64,000 nucleotides of DNA. It comes from Acanthamoeba sp. SK_2022b (taxonomy: Eukaryota > Discosea > Longamoebia > Acanthamoebidae). Location of the stretch: NCBI GenBank assembly GCA_027943245.1, contig JANDJZ010000033.1, forward strand, positions 51,016 to 115,015. Direction: 5' to 3'. Below, piece by piece: positions 60,936 through 64,000 of the stretch (its first letter is position 1; each line of letters begins with the position of its first letter). The notes beneath the pieces were generated by a model. It saw only the letters and a list, made by a program, of their open reading frames with translations. It had not been told where the DNA came from and searched no databases. The position numbers and the translations under genes are program-made.

Positions 60936-61492
60936 CGGCGCTTGCCAGCAACACGAACGAGGCCGAGCCTGGCAACCGAGCCCGATGTGAACACGAACTC
61001 GAACGCGAGCACGAACGCGAGAGGAGTGACCAGTAGGACGTAGAGTAGTGGAGGAGGCTAGATCTCGGGCTAGCGAGAGAGGGAGCGAGGGAGGTGAACG
61101 AAAACGTGCAGTCTCGATCCGACGGCACGGCTTCCCGCACGGGTGGTTGCTCTTCTGGTGATGTGCGCCGTGACTTTTCATCTTATTAAGTCCACCAGCA
61201 ACGTTGGGCGATGATTAAAATTTTAAATATGTTGGCCGTTTTGAAGCGTGCTTGATTGTAATTTTTGAGAATCCTCGACATTCCTCGCGAAAATTAGACC
61301 TGACCCAAGGCACCTTGTCGTGCTCCTCCCCTAAGCCACTTCAACAACAGCACATGATCCTGGGTGTGGCGTGGTGCGCTAGTTCGGTTGATAGATAAAA
61401 GATAGAAGTAGACCCCGCCCATCACTACAAAGGAGAAGCTTAGCGAACAGCTCGACAGATAATCGCCATCGCGCACATATAGAGTAATCATC
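60936..61492. other. Intergenic region kinase-PX / formin
   Basis: 557 bp between tandem genes: 3' region of the kinase and 5' region of the formin. AT-rich from about 61205 to 61300. No repeat, RNA gene or clear ORF is seen. Confidence 0.4.
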
Positions 61493-64000
61493 ATGTTCTC
61501 GTCTCGCAAGAAAGATGACGACAAGGATAAGGATGGCTCCCGCGGTTCGGTAGCCAAGAAGCGCGCCGAACGCGAAGCGATCAATCAAAAACTCACACGC
61601 CTCATGGTACGCTCTCTCGTCTTCTTCAATTATTCAAATTGGAACAACAATCACTGCCCAAGGGGCTGAGCCTCAACCAAAGATCCCAAGCAGATCAATT
61701 TAGCCACATTTTAAGAGGGGTGGGCCTTGGTCGCCTAATTCCATATTTCGAGAACTCCATGTGAGGGTTTAGAAGAGCCCGCTGTGCTTGTGCCTGGTGG
61801 CTCTAATTTAATGTTGAATTTTATTTAGGATGCGCTGGGATTGGCTCCCAACGACCCAGAGAGGGAGGCCATGCTCGACTGGTCCTTCGCCAAGAAGCAG
61901 CGCAAGCTCGAGGAGTGCAGCAAGTCCAAGATCGACCTCGACTCTGATGTTCTCGTACGGCGAGGCCTCTCTCTCTCTTGCCTACTCGCCTCACTCACCG
62001 CGTGGTTGGGTCTAACGCTGTCATCTCGTGCGCCGTGTAGCTGCTGGTCGAGCGGCTGCGCGAGAAGAAGATGGACGTGGAGTCGCTGGATGGCCTCTGT
62101 GAGAAGCTGGCGACGTCGAGCGTGGACTGGGTCAAGAACTTCATCAAGTTTGGCGGCGTGGCATGGCTCTACGAGTGCCTCGCCTTCTACGTCTACAAGG
62201 CCGGGTAAACTCCCACCACCACCACCACCAACGCGCTGTACATGCGATCGCGTGCAATCGCTGATGGCCGCCTGTGTGCGCTGTCTCAGGTGTATCCGAA
62301 AGCGGAAGAAGGATGTGGAGATACTGGAGCTGGTGGTGGCGTGCATTGTAGAAATGATCAATAACGGCGGCGTATGCCTCTCCCTCACTCCCAACAGCCT
62401 CGGATTACATTTTCTTTTTGGCCTTAAAATTTGAATATTTATATAAATATATATATGTATAAACAAGAGTGCTGACTGGTTGAATGGTTTTCCTCTACAG
62501 TCAGGCCTCAAGGAGCTCACGTCCTATCCCGACTGCTTCCGCGTGATCGTGCGCTGCCTGTCCTACATCTCGACCAACAAAAAGTCGCTCATCTTCGAGT
62601 TGCTCGCCGCCATTCTCCTTCTCTCGGAGGACCTCTGGAAGTGCGTCCACGCCTCCCTCGCAAGATTCGCACACAGCACGCCCGCAGTCACAATTCTGAT
62701 GACCGACTCGGCTTTGTTTAATTATTTATTGATTTATTTTAAAATGTTTAATTATATAATTAATGATTTTTGGTGGCTTCAGGGAGGTCACGTCGGCCGT
62801 GCGCCTCTACAAAGCGGTTTACCCGCAGGACTTCCACGCCCTCATGGAGGAGCTCGAGACGGGCGAGGACCTGGACTACAAGGTCGCCTTCCTCACGTTC
62901 GTCAACACGATGATCGTGCAGGGCCAGTCCATCAAGGACCGCGTCAAAGTGCGGGAGGACTTCATGGTGGAGCGGATCACCGACATCCTCGCGGTATGTG
63001 CCTCCTGCTGTGCTTAACACAATCACCCGAAGTCTCCTTGACCGACGGTCGCTGCGCCAACAAAAACAATGCTAACATTTTTAATTCTTTATATCAATTT
63101 ACAAATTAAAATACTTATAAAAACAGGAATTGAAGTCGATCCACGCCGATGACGAGGACTTGCAGGAGCAGTGCATCGTCTTCGACGAGGAGTTGGAGAA
63201 CGACGGCGCCGAGCTCAAGAACCAGACCATGTCTGCTCGGAAGCGCGCCGAGGGCGAAGACGCCAACGAGGAGTACGGGCCTTCTCTCCAGCCCCCCCCC
63301 CTCTCCTTTTCTCGTCGCTCGTGGCTCACTCACACGCGCGCCCGCTCGGCCTCACGCCTCGCAGCAAGCCCATCGAAATCATCACCACGCTCTGGGAGAA
63401 GATCAAGGGCTCCGACAACGAGTCCACGTTCCTCTCGATCATGCACACGCTCCTCCACCTGGGCCTCTCGCTCGACGGCGGCTCGCAAGACCCCACGCTC
63501 TCCAAGAAGGTGCCCCCCCTACCACCATCGCCACCGCCACTGCTGGCCGCCCCTCTCCTCCTTCCCGCGACTCGTCCTGCGCGTCTCGCACACACGCACT
63601 CACTCGCAACCGCGCCTTCAGGTCTGGGGCATCATCGACAAGCTGCTGCGCCAGTTCGATCTGATGGGCAACGGCACGTCGACCCTTTGGCACACGGCCC
63701 TGTGCGACGAGCGCTCTTACCTTTTCCTTCTTCTCCTTCTTCTTCTCGTTCTATCGTGCAGCCTCGGGCCTCACGTACGAGCACGTCCTGGCGGCCTTCA
63801 TGAAGGAGGCACGTGTCATCAACGGCAACGACAGCACGGCCGTTCCCAGCGTCTCGCTCGCCTCCGCCACCGTGGGCATCTCCAAGCCCACCACGCCACG
63901 AGGTACCTGTCAGCAACAATTTTTATTATTTTTATTCTTTTATTTTCGTGATTTTAACAACAAATTATTAACAAATGAATGGCTTTGCAACATGGAACAG
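61493..64000 (+). CDS. Diaphanous-related formin, N-terminal GBD/FH3 part; gene continues beyond the window
   Basis: Start at 61493 (MFSSRKKDDDKDKDGSRGS). Exons encode a GTPase-binding/FH3 armadillo-type region: DALGLAPNDPEREAMLDWSF, LLVERLREKKMDVESLDGLC, SVDWVKNFIKFGGVAWLYEC, KDVEILELVVACIVEMINNG, SGLKELTSYPDCFRVIVRCL, EVTSAVRLYKAVYPQDFHAL and YKVAFLTFVNTMIVQGQSIK, then IHADDEDLQEQCIVFDEELE. The WVxxFIxxGGVxxLxxCL and SGLxxLxxxPDxxRxIVxCL blocks are the FH3 hallmarks. Later exons (KPIEIITTLWEKIKGSDNES, ASGLTYEHVLAAFMKEARVI) lead off the right edge, so FH1/FH2 are not seen. Rho-family GTPases usually relieve autoinhibition through this region; the protein would nucleate actin filaments. Confidence 0.9.

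Overview
The window is nuclear DNA from a gene-dense, GC-rich protist. Most genes are cut by several short GT..AG introns (roughly 50-150 bp). The gene set is eukaryotic: cohesin, Hop/STI1, NHEJ ligase, Rab7-type GTPases, alpha-actinin and a diaphanous-type formin. One gene encodes a membrane receptor with a PstS-like ectodomain, two Ser/Thr kinase domains and a class III nucleotide cyclase, an architecture I associate with Acanthamoeba. I infer an Acanthamoeba-like amoebozoan; no search was run to confirm it.

Layout, left to right: cohesin SCC3/STAG (-, 3' part off the window); STI1/Hop co-chaperone (-); a 6.56 kb non-LTR retrotransposon (+, ORF1 plus APE/RT/RNase H ORF2) bounded by a perfect 16-bp target-site duplication; an exostosin-type GT47 glycosyltransferase (+) whose ATG overlaps the right duplication; the kinase/cyclase receptor (-); an AGGF1-like OCRE/FHA/G-patch protein (-); a large C2/Munc13-homology/double-GRAM protein (+); a leucine-rich-repeat protein (-); a broken DDE transposase-like gene (-); a small membrane protein of unknown function (+); a GT10 fucosyltransferase with a long coiled-coil stem (-); DNA ligase IV carrying an inserted SAP-like motif (+); two adjacent Rab7-like GTPases (-,-); a mitochondrial-looking protein of unknown function (+); SVP26/TEX261 (+); NECAP (-); a small TPR-like protein (+); a short-rod alpha-actinin (-); a Cdc7/SepH-type kinase fused to a PX domain (+); and the N-terminal half of a diaphanous-related formin (+, running off the right edge).

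Several genes suggest membrane traffic and the actin cortex (Rab7 pair, SVP26, NECAP, Munc13-like, kinase-PX, alpha-actinin, formin), but they are separate transcription units and nothing indicates co-regulation. Divergent pairs share short intergenic spacers. Microsatellites are abundant and lie almost entirely in introns. The strongest observations are the retrotransposon landing exactly at a start codon and splitting a divergent gene pair, the SAP-like insertion in the XRCC4-binding clamp of ligase IV, the Cdc7-like kinase-PX fusion, and an apparent metal-ligand loss in the receptor cyclase. No tRNA, rRNA or CRISPR array was recognised.
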